Source: Candidatus Kapaibacterium sp. (GTDB lineage Bacteria; Bacteroidota; Ignavibacteria; Kapaibacteriales; UBA7675). From it: a DNA stretch of 54,350 bases. Below, piece after piece: positions 25,918 to 35,001 of the stretch (position 1 is the stretch's first letter; every line of letters starts with the position of its first letter). Below the pieces are notes generated by a model. That model was not told where the DNA came from, ran no database searches, and saw nothing but the letters and a program-made list of their open reading frames with translations. The DNA lies in assembly GCA_028284775.1 (NCBI GenBank), contig JANQRB010000058.1:1-54350 (forward strand), written 5' to 3'. A program made the position numbers and the translations under genes.

Positions 25918-27122
25918 CGGGCAGCAGCAGGACAGCGGCTCCTGGCAACGCCGCTGCGACATGCCACCGAATCACTCTTGCATTGATCGCGGCGTTTGTG
26001 CCATTATTAACATCAGCACAACCCGTGATCGACTTTTCGGCCTATGTCGTTGACCTGCCGATCTTGCAGTACTCCCGCCGCGAACCCGCTCTGTTGACGG
26101 GTACAGAACAGAATCGCTACCTCAATCTGACCCGGCTGCGGCTGCGTCCCATGCTGCACTTCGATGACGACACCCAGCTCGGAATTGAATACGAGCTGGC
26201 ACTCAGCGCCTCGTCCGATATCGCGCTGCTGACGCCCGCCCCGGAGACGATACCACGTCAGCTTGTGGACCTGTTTTGGCAGCCAGTCCACGAAGAGCAT
26301 TGGCAGCTGCGGCACTTCGTCGATCGTCTGTATCTTAAACACAATTTCAGCTTCGGACAGCTTATCGTCGGCCGCCAGCGTATCAGCGTCGGCAGCGGCC
26401 GCATCTGGAATCCGACCGACGTGTTTAATCCGATCAGTCCGGTCGTCTTCACTAAAGTAGAGAAAGATGGCGCGGATGCCTTGACGCTCAAGACCTACCT
26501 GGATGACTTTACCGATCTGCTCCTGATCTACAATCCTGAACATGAAGCCCGACGCAACAACGTTGCAGTACGCTTCCGCGGCAAGATCGAAGAATTCGAC
26601 CTGGCTTTGATGACAGGCTATGTCGACCGGCGATTTCTATTAGGCGCTGATTTCGCCGGCAACCTCTTCGATGCCGGCGTCCGCGGCGAAGCGCTCTATT
26701 CCGTAGATGATGACGCAAACGGCGACAGCAGGCTATCCTTCATTCTCGGCGCTGATTATCAGTTCAGCGCCGACTTTTACGCTCTGATCGAATATCACTT
26801 CAATGGCGCCGGCACCCGTCAGGCTGAAGGTTACGATTTCGATGCTTTGCTGCGCGGAACGATTCTCAATCTCGGACGCCACTACCTGCACGTACAGAGC
26901 GCCTGGCAGGCACACCCGCTCATAGGTATTGGCCTGTCGCTCAACGGCAATCTCAACGACGGCAGCGGTTTTCTGGCTTTGAGCGGCAATTATTCACTAA
27001 GCGATGAAGCCAGCATCAGCCTGGCCGGTCAGTTTACCCACGGCAATCGCAAGGGACTGCTGATCGACGAGTTTTGGTTGTATCCTTCATCGGTGTATCT
27101 GCAAGCGGAAGTGTACTTTTAA
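25914..27122 (+). CDS. DUF1302-like outer-membrane beta-barrel protein
   Basis: This protein of about 402 residues is probably a porin-like barrel. A hydrophobic signal (ITLALIAAFVPLLTSAQP) precedes a series of amphipathic aromatic strands; conserved-looking is LIVGRQRISVGSGRIWNPTD followed by VFNPISP, typical of DUF1302-type barrels. It ends YLQAEVYF, with a terminal aromatic. The start is uncertain: TTG at 25914 overlaps the ATPase stop (TTGA), and no ATG occurs before the signal sequence. As last gene of the TetR operon it could be the outer-membrane acceptor or exit for the cargo carried by the LolA-like protein. In Proteobacteria, DUF1302/DUF1329-type pairs with RND proteins form analogous sets; this assignment is by analogy. 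Confidence 0.8.
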   Translation: MTGSSRTAAPGNAAATCHRITLALIAAFVPLLTSAQPVIDFSAYVVDLPILQYSRREPALLTGTEQNRYLNLTRLRLRPMLHFDDDTQLGIEYELALSASSDIALLTPAPETIPRQLVDLFWQPVHEEHWQLRHFVDRLYLKHNFSFGQLIVGRQRISVGSGRIWNPTDVFNPISPVVFTKVEKDGADALTLKTYLDDFTDLLLIYNPEHEARRNNVAVRFRGKIEEFDLALMTGYVDRRFLLGADFAGNLFDAGVRGEALYSVDDDANGDSRLSFILGADYQFSADFYALIEYHFNGAGTRQAEGYDFDALLRGTILNLGRHYLHVQSAWQAHPLIGIGLSLNGNLNDGSGFLALSGNYSLSDEASISLAGQFTHGNRKGLLIDEFWLYPSSVYLQAEVYF

Positions 27123-27873
27123 CGGTCAGGATCCAGCAACAAAATCGTCAGGCGAGGCTGCCCCTTCACCGAAATCCGGGAAGCGCGGGGCACCGCGGCA
27201 GGTTGGTGAGAGCTCAACGTTTGCATGGGCCACAAACATTAATTCGATAGACCGCCTATGCAGGTCGGACGAATGAACGACTTTGAAGACGGGAAGTGCG
27301 AATGAAGCTGTTCGGGCTGCGTCCGATGACCAAGCGTGGGCTGTGCGGATTATTAAGGTATGGCAGACGAGTTGCCGGAAAAACCGTTGAGGCAGAGTTA
27401 ACATTGTGAGAAGCTGAGTAGATAGTTGTCACAACAACAAATGACGAGAAAAATACTGCCTGAAGGGCCCTCCCCCGCCGAACCGCCGCCAACTTCAGGC
27501 CTTGCGCCAAGGCAAAACCAAACCACCACCGAATCCCATCAACTCAGTGTCGTTACGCGCTTTTCGGATATCGATTTCCCTATCTGGCGCCAGTGAAACT
27601 GCAACATTACAAAGGCTCATGTTCCAAAGCAAGAGGCCATCGGCAGTAGAGCATCTCAATCTGATTAACGGTAAGTTTAAGAGGTCAAACGGACGGGAAA
27701 GATCATTTTCAGGCAATGTGCGCCCTTGCAACAAACGCAAACTTTTGCAATCTGGCCGCGGGACGCGGGTAAGCGGGTGGAGAATCACCGCATCCGGCAC
27801 CACGCTTTGATTCGCAAATCACAAGGCCGGATCGATTGCCGGGTAGAACATCAGGAAAGAGCTGCTCACAGTT
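27123..27873. other. Gene-poor spacer of 751 bases
   Basis: No gene can be supported here. Two antisense open frames of about 100 codons (27502-27810 plus, 27495-27803 minus) overlap almost completely; neither has a recognisable domain or a good ribosome site. An inverted repeat GCCTGAAG/CTTCAGGC (27458-27465, 27493-27500) encloses a GC-rich loop. The stretch separates the TetR operon from the convergent M43 protease gene. Confidence 0.4.
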
Positions 27874-29988
27874 CTATCGGCGTACGACAAGTTTTTTGAT
27901 GAAATTCTGCCCGCCGAGTTCAAGATGCAGCACCATCAAACCGTTCGGCGGTATAAAGGAAACAGCTTCAGCGTCCAGCTGCAGCTGATGAATGCCGGCG
28001 GCTTGCAAACCTCGCTCCTCGCGATGAAGTACTTTGCCCGCTATATTGTAAAACACCATCGTCACAACTTGTTCCCTGGCCAAAGAGTATTCGATGGTCG
28101 TAGTGACTTGAAAAGGATTGGGAAATACACGCGGGGCCATGGACCGGCGGGTTTCGACTGCAATGTCGGTCGCCCGACCTCCGATATGGATGTTGTCAAT
28201 GTACAGATTGTTGCCGCCATAGGTCACATTGCGAAAGAGAATCCGAATATGTTCGGCGTCGCGATAGTCATCCAGGGCGAGCCTGCGGCTGCGCCAGTCA
28301 TGAGATTCCGGCACGAAATAGGCAGCGCGCGCCGCCGCCGTGGCCAGCTCATCGTCGAAGGCAAGAAGAAGCGTGTCGTAACTGAAACCGCAATCACGGC
28401 TGATCATTACGCTCAGCTCGTCGGTTTGAAGGGTATCGGCAGAGGCATAGGCCCAGTCGAATTCAAGATAAACATTTGCGCCGAGCTGCGAGATGTTAAG
28501 TAGCGGAAGCTCAAAATCATCCCGCTGCCCTACATCACTCTCCCAGTTTTCCATCACGAAGGAGTACATGCCCTGCCTGGCCGCAACGGAGTCGATCCGC
28601 CAGGTAGTGTTTGAATCGGGATTGTCGATCCGCAGATCCTGCCGAACATTGTCCTCCGTCTCAAATCCCTGGGCATAGGGACCGGGCTTTCCGCGCGGCG
28701 GATCGGTCACTTCTATGTAATCCAGCGTCTGCCGTTGGTCGTCGCCCCGATCGTTCTTAACCACCAGACTTACGCTATACCTGCCTGGCCGGTCGTAGCG
28801 GACAACAGGATTTCGATCGCTGGAATGCTCAGGCTCGCCACCCGGGAAGTGCCACTGCCACTCCTTTGGCCGATTACGCTCGCGGCTGAGAAACTGCACG
28901 CTATTGCCTGCACAAATACGCCGCTGCACGGCTAGATAGTCGGCAACCGGCGGCAGATCATCGGGATAGCTGCCGCCATCGCAGCCGCAGGCCCGCAGAT
29001 TTTCTTCCGACCAAACAGTCCTGCGCTGGCTCGTAAGTACGGCGTGCATGCGCTCACGCTGGCCCAGAGTAAACATGTTCATACAGCGGTCGCTGGAATA
29101 GTCCATGTAATTCTGGGGCTGATCGCTCAGATCGATCGGCCAATCGTTCGAGCAGGTGTTAATTTCGGGTTTACAACCGGGATGAGGAGCAGCGCTCGGT
29201 GGAGTGTCACAAACAAAGTCTCCACTGCTGCAGGGATCATCGCCACAGCCGTTGTGAAAGGTATGATAGAGTCCCAGCCAATGACCCGCCTCATGGGTAG
29301 CGGTACGGCCAAGAAGATAGTCCGCAAAGAGTGAACCGCGTTGTCCAAAATAACCATAGCGGATCACGATGCCGTCTTTACGCGCCGGACCGCCGGGAAA
29401 GGAGGAATAACCGGCAACGCCGCGATTGATGTAGCGAACAACATACATATTCAGGTAGCGTTCGCTATCCCAGTAACTGAGCTCGCTCAAACGTTCACGT
29501 TCCAACATTCGATGCTGTGTTAACGGCGATTTGACCCGCACGATACCGTCGCTCGGCCTGCCTTCCGGATCGAAACGCGCCAGACAGAATTCGATTTTGG
29601 TATCGAAACCGTCGCCGTGGCCATTTGTACCCAGGATGCGGCGAAAGTCTTCATTAAGCACTCGTAGCTGACTTTTGATTTGCTCGCGAGAAATGTTTTC
29701 CAGCCCATTGTTGTGGATGACGTGGATTACGATCGGAATACGCTTGACGCCGTCAGCAGATGCAGTCGATTCGCTGCGTCGTTTGGCAATAGCGGCTCTG
29801 ATGGCGGATTCGCTGGCACTGCGCTGTCGATTTGCCTCGTCAGATCCATAATAGTGGTCAAAACCACAGCGTCGCCGGGCCTCATCTTGCGATTGTGGTA
29901 GAATTTGATGTCCGGCACCAAGCAGAAAGACAATGCTCACAGCGAACATTTTGAGGCAAATGTATCTTCCGGTCACGCGGACCTCCAT
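27874..29988 (-). CDS. M43 (pappalysin/cytophagalysin) zinc metalloprotease with PKD and T9SS domains
   Basis: This 704-residue secreted protease has a signal region (FAVSIVFLLGAGHQILPQ) and a prodomain-like stretch. The M43 catalytic domain carries the zinc motif HEAGHWLGLYH (about residues 232-242), several paired Cys (GCGDDPCSSGDFVC) and a Met-turn NYMDYSSDRCMNMFT. A PKD domain follows (about 345-425; WQWHFPGGEPEHSS, RPGRYSVSLVVKN), then a MAM/jelly-roll-like region, and a T9SS sorting domain (VFPNPFQVTTTIEYSL to FIKKLVVRR). It should be exported through T9SS and cleave extracellular proteins. The ATG at 29988 has no ribosome site, whereas a GTG at 29976 has GGAGG five bases ahead and is a serious alternative start. 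Confidence 0.92.
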   Translation of the reverse strand: MEVRVTGRYICLKMFAVSIVFLLGAGHQILPQSQDEARRRCGFDHYYGSDEANRQRSASESAIRAAIAKRRSESTASADGVKRIPIVIHVIHNNGLENISREQIKSQLRVLNEDFRRILGTNGHGDGFDTKIEFCLARFDPEGRPSDGIVRVKSPLTQHRMLERERLSELSYWDSERYLNMYVVRYINRGVAGYSSFPGGPARKDGIVIRYGYFGQRGSLFADYLLGRTATHEAGHWLGLYHTFHNGCGDDPCSSGDFVCDTPPSAAPHPGCKPEINTCSNDWPIDLSDQPQNYMDYSSDRCMNMFTLGQRERMHAVLTSQRRTVWSEENLRACGCDGGSYPDDLPPVADYLAVQRRICAGNSVQFLSRERNRPKEWQWHFPGGEPEHSSDRNPVVRYDRPGRYSVSLVVKNDRGDDQRQTLDYIEVTDPPRGKPGPYAQGFETEDNVRQDLRIDNPDSNTTWRIDSVAARQGMYSFVMENWESDVGQRDDFELPLLNISQLGANVYLEFDWAYASADTLQTDELSVMISRDCGFSYDTLLLAFDDELATAAARAAYFVPESHDWRSRRLALDDYRDAEHIRILFRNVTYGGNNLYIDNIHIGGRATDIAVETRRSMAPRVFPNPFQVTTTIEYSLAREQVVTMVFYNIAGKVLHREERGLQAAGIHQLQLDAEAVSFIPPNGLMVLHLELGGQNFIKKLVVRR

Positions 29989-30422
29989 TGTCTGCTTCAG
30001 ACGCAGACCGGCTGTTTAGGTATTGCTTGCGGTACTGTACAGTCCGTTAACGGAACGCGATTCCACCAAAGACAGCCAGCAATGAACTTGGGTTACAAAG
30101 CGCCGCGAAATTGTCCGACTCCGGGCCGATGCCGAGGAAGGGAATCCGGAAAAAATTGGCTAAGGTCGCGAGATTGCCGCACTTGTGGTGTTTTGTGCAA
30201 AAAGGCACTTAGACGGACCGGATAGCCCAGGCGACTATGCAGCAAGCGCTCTCGCCAGATTTACACAGCTGACACAGGGCTGAAAGACAAGCCTCCAGGC
30301 TCTACAATTCGACAATGGTGCAAAGGAATCAGATGTTAACGATGCCGACGGTTGCGAGCGACCTAATCGCTTTACGCGCTCAAAAACTCATAACCACCGG
30401 CGCTGATCGAATAGTTGACAGG
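29989..30422. other. Intergenic region with a palindrome
   Basis: No gene was found. A perfect 12-bp palindrome TCCGTTAACGGA lies at 30043-30054, about 55 bases upstream of the protease start, next to GGTACTGTAC at 30031-30040. This position would suit an operator for the protease gene. The remainder up to the NTF2-like gene shows nothing recognisable. Confidence 0.4.
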
Positions 30423-30758
30423 TTAATTGACTTCGGCGATCAATTTCTTGACTCTACCGCTTTCTGATTCCAGATGTAAGGTGCCGGAAATCCTTACGGA
30501 CCTTCCCAACCATCCATACAAAGCTGATATGGCGTCGCCCTCTTCGCGCAGACCGGTGACAACCAACTGATCGGTCGGCCGATTGCTCTCGATCGCCTGC
30601 GAAATGTTGTCCTTGCCGCTGAGCCGTGTGCTGTGAACAGTCTCAAGCTGAATCTCCGCATCGTCGCTAAGCAGTTGATACATTGTGTCGAAGTGACCGG
30701 TTTTGACTCCGTTGTTGTGCGTCGCAACAAATGACATCAGCAGTTGTCTTGTATTCAT
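30423..30758 (-). CDS. SnoaL/NTF2-like small protein
   Basis: This 111-residue cytosolic protein resembles the NTF2/SnoaL-like fold: MNTRQLLMSFVATHNNG, GHFDTMYQLLSDDAEIQLET, LSGKDNISQAIESN, then strands ending SESGRVKKLIAEV. Such cone-shaped proteins bind small ligands or act as isomerase/polyketide-cyclase-like enzymes. The start at ATG 30758 removes a 46-residue leader with no similarity to the fold; AGGAT precedes it closely. It lies downstream of the AhpD-like and MarR genes on the same strand, with gaps of about 170-190 bases, so it may or may not be in one transcript. Confidence 0.65.
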   Translation of the reverse strand: MNTRQLLMSFVATHNNGVKTGHFDTMYQLLSDDAEIQLETVHSTRLSGKDNISQAIESNRPTDQLVVTGLREEGDAISALYGWLGRSVRISGTLHLESESGRVKKLIAEVN

Positions 30759-30929
30759 AGATCCTGCACTGAATCTGTTAGTGATTCCGAGAACCAACGA
30801 AACACCTGGTTTCGATCGGCAGGCAGAATATACAGAATAGAGCAAGGCAAGTAATCCATGCGATGGACAGGCACAGTCCGCGACCATAAGAAGCATTACG
30901 AAAACGTAACACGGTCTGGCTTCCCCGGA

Positions 30930-31487
30930 TCAGAACTTATACCCTTCCACTTCCTCAGCCGAAAAAGGAACGCCAAGGCCGAGCGCTACACGATTCACAA
31001 AATTGAAGTAACTGCTGATAAGATTGACGTTGAGGATTTCTTCGTCGCCGAGGCCGACGCGGCGCAGGCCGGCAACGTCGTGCTCCGACATCAAATGCGG
31101 CGAGGTCGTCAGTTTCGCGGCGTAGCGGGCAAGGGCCAGGCTCCGCTCGTCCAGCCCGGCACTATCGAGGTCGGAACACAGACGCTGTATGCGCTCCCGA
31201 TCTTTCCAATAGTGCTGCAGGGCCTCGGCGTGGTGCGCGACACAATACTCGCAATTATTGGCAGCTGAAACCGCGACCGCTATTATCTCGCTCTCTTCAC
31301 GGCTGAGGCGCGTCTCGCCAAACATAATCGACAGATATAAATCCATGTGGCTGTTCATCGCCGCCGGGTTCAGGCTGTGAATCTTCAGTATGTTAGCAAC
31401 CTTTCCGCGGCGTCCGGCGACTTTCTCATACACTTCCTTCAGATGTCCGGTGGCGGCTTCCTGATCGACAACTTTGATCCAGGGCAT
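30930..31487 (-). CDS. AhpD/carboxymuconolactone-decarboxylase-like peroxidase-related protein
   Basis: This 185-residue helical protein carries the AhpD-type redox motif NNCEYCVAHHAEAL (CxxC plus downstream His), typical of peroxidase-related alkylhydroperoxidase-fold enzymes, and matches their usual length of about 180 residues. MPWIKVVDQ and GLGVPFSAEEVEGYKF mark its ends. The start at ATG 31487 follows AAGGA with good spacing; a longer frame to 31550 has no such site. The likely role is peroxide detoxification or thiol-disulfide relay. It sits downstream of a MarR gene on the same strand, as redox genes commonly do, which makes control by that regulator plausible. Confidence 0.87.
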   Translation of the reverse strand: MPWIKVVDQEAATGHLKEVYEKVAGRRGKVANILKIHSLNPAAMNSHMDLYLSIMFGETRLSREESEIIAVAVSAANNCEYCVAHHAEALQHYWKDRERIQRLCSDLDSAGLDERSLALARYAAKLTTSPHLMSEHDVAGLRRVGLGDEEILNVNLISSYFNFVNRVALGLGVPFSAEEVEGYKF

Positions 31488-31680
31488 ATTTATCCTTTGT
31501 GAAAGTTGGATTTTGACTTCGATTGTTTCCGAAATGTATTCTTCCGTCAATCATGGCGGGCAGGATAGGATCCAGGCTGTCGCAGACAATTTCAACAACA
31601 GCCATACTCTTCCCGCATCAGCCCCGTGACGCCGACAATAGCACTCTCCCGCGACCTATAACCGGCTGCCTCATGCTGCG

Positions 31681-32142
31681 CTAGACCGTCTCGAGATTTT
31701 TATAAATCCGGTTCATCAGGCTGCGAAGCTGTTCTAACTCTGCTTTCTTAACACCTTTGAAGGCCTTTTTCTGAATGTCCGATGCAATGGTGGAAAGCCG
31801 ATTTTTCAATCGTTTGCCGTCGGCGGTCAGGTAGATCAGAAATTTGCGGCGATCATTTTTGTCCGGTCGGCGCGTAATGAGTCTATTCTTTTCCATAATA
31901 TCGAGAATTCGGGTAATGTTGGGCTTATCCTTCTTTGTTAAGTCGGCCAGCTCCACTTGTGAAAGACCGTCATTCTCGTACAACATCTGCAGGATGCCCC
32001 ATTGGTGAACTGTGACCTCATAGCCCTTATCCCGAATCGATCGTTGCAGGCTCAGGAACATGCGCAGGGCAGTCCGGTTAACAATATAGCCGAGATTAAA
32101 ATTCAAACTATTGTTCCAGAATTCCATGTTTTTGTAGCTCAT
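31681..32142 (-). CDS. MarR-family transcriptional regulator
   Basis: This 153-residue regulator has the winged helix core VTVHQWGILQMLYENDGLSQ, VELADLTKKDKPNITRILDI, MEKNRLITRRPDKNDRRKFL, and IYLTADGKRL. The DxRxxxxxLT-type wing sequence is present (DKNDRRKFLIYLT). Helices at both ends provide dimerisation. The start is ATG 32142, where the frame reads MSYKNMEFWNN; a GTG at 32148 is two codons upstream. It is transcribed towards the AhpD-like and NTF2-like genes. An imperfect dyad TTGCAATG...CAATGCAA at 32223-32248, about 80 bases upstream, could be its operator. The effector is unknown; phenolic or redox signals are typical for the family. Confidence 0.92.
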   Translation of the reverse strand: MSYKNMEFWNNSLNFNLGYIVNRTALRMFLSLQRSIRDKGYEVTVHQWGILQMLYENDGLSQVELADLTKKDKPNITRILDIMEKNRLITRRPDKNDRRKFLIYLTADGKRLKNRLSTIASDIQKKAFKGVKKAELEQLRSLMNRIYKNLETV

Positions 32143-32539
32143 AAGCACCTAACCAATGCATGCTGGTATAAGGAAGAATTACTTAGAGTCAGCGCAGGGG
32201 AAACAGGGCGGTACGTTTTAATTGCAATGACAACTATTACCAATGCAAAAAAAACGTTGGCAACTTATTATTCGACCATGAATTTTCAAATGGAAAAATC
32301 CATCCCCTCAGTCGGATAAAGGAATCGACCCAACCCAGGCAACAATCCTTCAAGGCAGCGAGGGTCACAGCCCAAATCTGTACTTTTTCGGTTTCGGGCT
32401 GAGACCATTTCGCGGGGCGGGTGTCTCAGTCACGTTCCCAGCACCACCCATTGTAATAATCTATTCCAATCGATAGTGGCGACCTGCGCGCATGATTGGT
32501 TATTTAAAGTCGCCGACTATCACATTGCGGGTTTTCAAT
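32143..32539. other. Divergent intergenic region
   Basis: This region separates the divergent MarR gene and the FN3/T9SS gene. No protein gene is supported; it is AT-rich near 32150-32300 and contains an imperfect dyad (TTGCAATG/CAATGCAA, one mismatch) at 32223-32248 and an A8 tract just after it. It probably holds both promoters. Confidence 0.4.
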
Positions 32540-34798
32540 ATGTGTACATTAACCAGCTATACAGGCGTGTTTGGTAGGGCAATCACGCAGGTGTCCTGTG
32601 TTTTCCTGCTTGCTTCGATCGCTCTTTCTCCATTGAGTTTTGCTCAGGATCTGGGCGCACCCCGGCTTCATAACCAAGGACCGGATCGTGAAATATTTGT
32701 CGGCCGGTTAAGTATGGAGTCCTACCTGCTGCAATGGTCGAGCCCGAGCGGAACGCTCAATAACCGGGTTCAGATTGCCGCAAGCGACGACTTTGTGGCA
32801 CCGGTCATCGATGTAACGGTCGGCAATACCTTTAACAGCAAATTGCTCAATCTTCTGCCGCTCGCGCTGCCGGATGATGCGCGTTATTTTTGGCGGGTCA
32901 AAGCGCTCGGCGACGGGATTGAAAGCGCATGGTCGGCGACGGGCGAGTTTCGCGTCGTTCACATTCCGCGTGTAGAGAGTATCGGCAGTCGGCCGCGAGC
33001 GACGGGAGCCGAAATTTTCTGGTACGAGACGCAGGGCGCCGAAAGTTATCAGGCACAGCTGGCACTAAGCCGCAGCTTTGACGACTTTGCAGCCGATGTA
33101 ACGGACGCCGCTTTCAATATCTTTATCGGCAACCGACGCTACAGCTTCGATATCAGCAACCTGGAACGCAGGACGGTCTATTATTGGCGGGTTCGGGGTG
33201 TCAGCGCTACCCATAAGGGCGCTTGGTCGGCGCCGCGGCTTATCGTCACGCAGGATGGCGAGCGCCCGGTAGGATCGCCTGACCTGCGGGAGAGCAGTAT
33301 CAGCGAGATAGAATTTCAGCTGACTAATGACGGCCGCCTGGGGTGGAATGAGCTGGAAGGCTTGCGGCAGTTTAGCTGGCCGCGCGCCTCGGCTAACAGC
33401 TATCTCTTTGGCGGCGGTATCTGGTTTGGCGCGCGCAAGCGCAGCGGCGAGGAAGTCGATAAACTCGTCGTAATGTCCTACGATCCCAATTCCGGCCGTT
33501 CATGGATGACGCCGGGACGCAGCTGGCTGGATCCCGAAAGCACCGATCGAAGCGCACATCGTCTTCATTTCGGTCTGCACTCTGCCATGGACTTCGACGC
33601 CGACGGCCGCCCTATCGACGGATCGAATATCGTCTGGCCGCTGCGCGTCCTGCCCGGTAAAGTGCTGGCGCGTGATGGTTATCGCGGTTCATACCTCGAT
33701 CCCTTTAGGCCCGATCTGCCTACCGTAACGCCGCCGCCTGCATTTCTGAGCAGCGAGGATATCTTCACGACCTTCCATGACGGCGACCTCGACAATTATG
33801 CAACGGTCAATTCCGAAACATTGGAAGAGCTGGCTTATCCAATTGGCCTGCAGTTCGAACAGACCGTCTATACCTGGAAGTCCGGTCGCCTCAAAGACGT
33901 AATGATCCTGCACTACAAAATGATCAACACTTCGCAGGATACCCTTTTCGATTGTTACTTCGGTCCGGCGCTCGATTTTGATATACTCCCGGTCGGAGCT
34001 CCACGTGAGGGGGCGAGCAACGAAGAGACTCGCTACTACGAAGAAGACAGCGAGCTCAGTCTGGCTATGCAGTGGTCGGATGTCGATCAGGGCGAAGCGG
34101 ACAGAGGCTTCGGCTATGTCGGCGTGACATTTACCCAGACGCCGGCTGTCGACGGTGATTCATTTGTGCGGCGCGATAAAGCGCATTACGGCTTCGAAGA
34201 ACAGATGGGGATTGCCAGCTTCCGCAACTGGGTCATCTATAACGATCCCACCCGGTCCCACGAGCGCTACGATTTCATGGCGGCGAATGTTCGCGACGGC
34301 GCTTCCGGAGCCTCCGACAAACGCTTTCTGATGACCTGTGGCCCCTTTTCCCTTCGGCCCGGCGATACGACGGAGGCCGCCTACGCCATTCTCTTTGCCG
34401 CGCCGGCGCTCGGCGACAACCCCGACGGCAGCACGGAGGATGTCGCCAATCTCGTGAGCCTGGCTCGCGCCGTTCGCAGCATCTATGAGACGTACACGAC
34501 GGTAGATGTGAGCGCGGAAACGGCCGACGCCGGCGCGAATCATCTGCAAATTCTCGGCATCAGTCCCAATCCGGCAAGCCAGGAGGCCGTTGCAAGCTTC
34601 AGCCTTGCAACGCCGAACAGAGTCGAGCTGCGCCTGCGCGATATCTTCGGCCGCAGTGTCTATGCAGCCAGCCTGCCGCCGGCAAGCGGTATGCGTCAGA
34701 TTCGGATCCCGAGCGCTGATCTGGCGGCGGGCAGTTACATTCTGACCCTCTCTGCCGGTGGACAGCAGCGCTCCGCCAGACTACAGATTGTCCGCTGA
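32540..34798 (+). CDS. Secreted FN3-containing protein with T9SS sorting domain
   Basis: This protein of about 752 residues is exported: the signal sequence (MCTLTSYTGVF to ALSPLSFAQ) fits a start at ATG 32540, although 32492 is also open. Two fibronectin-III-like repeats (about 30-240; LQWSSPSGTLNNRVQIAASD, YYWRVRGVSATHKGAWSAP) lead to a large central region of about 380 residues without a recognised family (for example WPRASANSYLFGGGIWFGAR, EETRYYEEDSELSLAMQWSD). The C-terminal T9SS type A sorting domain is clear (LGISPNPASQEAVASFSL, IFGRSVYAASL, LAAGSYILTLS, QQRSARLQIVR). The central part is all-beta in appearance. It is probably a surface or released protein. Confidence 0.83.
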   Translation: MCTLTSYTGVFGRAITQVSCVFLLASIALSPLSFAQDLGAPRLHNQGPDREIFVGRLSMESYLLQWSSPSGTLNNRVQIAASDDFVAPVIDVTVGNTFNSKLLNLLPLALPDDARYFWRVKALGDGIESAWSATGEFRVVHIPRVESIGSRPRATGAEIFWYETQGAESYQAQLALSRSFDDFAADVTDAAFNIFIGNRRYSFDISNLERRTVYYWRVRGVSATHKGAWSAPRLIVTQDGERPVGSPDLRESSISEIEFQLTNDGRLGWNELEGLRQFSWPRASANSYLFGGGIWFGARKRSGEEVDKLVVMSYDPNSGRSWMTPGRSWLDPESTDRSAHRLHFGLHSAMDFDADGRPIDGSNIVWPLRVLPGKVLARDGYRGSYLDPFRPDLPTVTPPPAFLSSEDIFTTFHDGDLDNYATVNSETLEELAYPIGLQFEQTVYTWKSGRLKDVMILHYKMINTSQDTLFDCYFGPALDFDILPVGAPREGASNEETRYYEEDSELSLAMQWSDVDQGEADRGFGYVGVTFTQTPAVDGDSFVRRDKAHYGFEEQMGIASFRNWVIYNDPTRSHERYDFMAANVRDGASGASDKRFLMTCGPFSLRPGDTTEAAYAILFAAPALGDNPDGSTEDVANLVSLARAVRSIYETYTTVDVSAETADAGANHLQILGISPNPASQEAVASFSLATPNRVELRLRDIFGRSVYAASLPPASGMRQIRIPSADLAAGSYILTLSAGGQQRSARLQIVR

Positions 34799-34903
34799 TT
34801 CGCAGCGGCTATTGTCGGCCCCTCTCCGCCCGCGAGCTTCCGATCCACGGAGCCGGCGCTCAACTGGCGTGAATTGGCGACGCAGACAGTTCCGGATATG
34901 AAA

Positions 34904-34932
34904 AAGGCCGGGCGCTACTGGCGCCCGGCCTT
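34904..34932. terminator. Bidirectional rho-independent terminator
   Basis: A stem GGCCGGGCGC/GCGCCCGGCC (10 bp, loop TACTG) is flanked by A5 on the left and TTCCTTTTTT on the right, extending the stem by A-T pairs. It lies about 105 bases after the FN3 gene and between convergent genes, so it can stop transcription from both sides. Confidence 0.85.
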
Positions 34933-35001
34933 CCTTTTTTACAGCAATGCGGCAGCATGATGTATTGTCGGCTACATCATGCTCCGCTGCCCGCCAATAG
35001 A

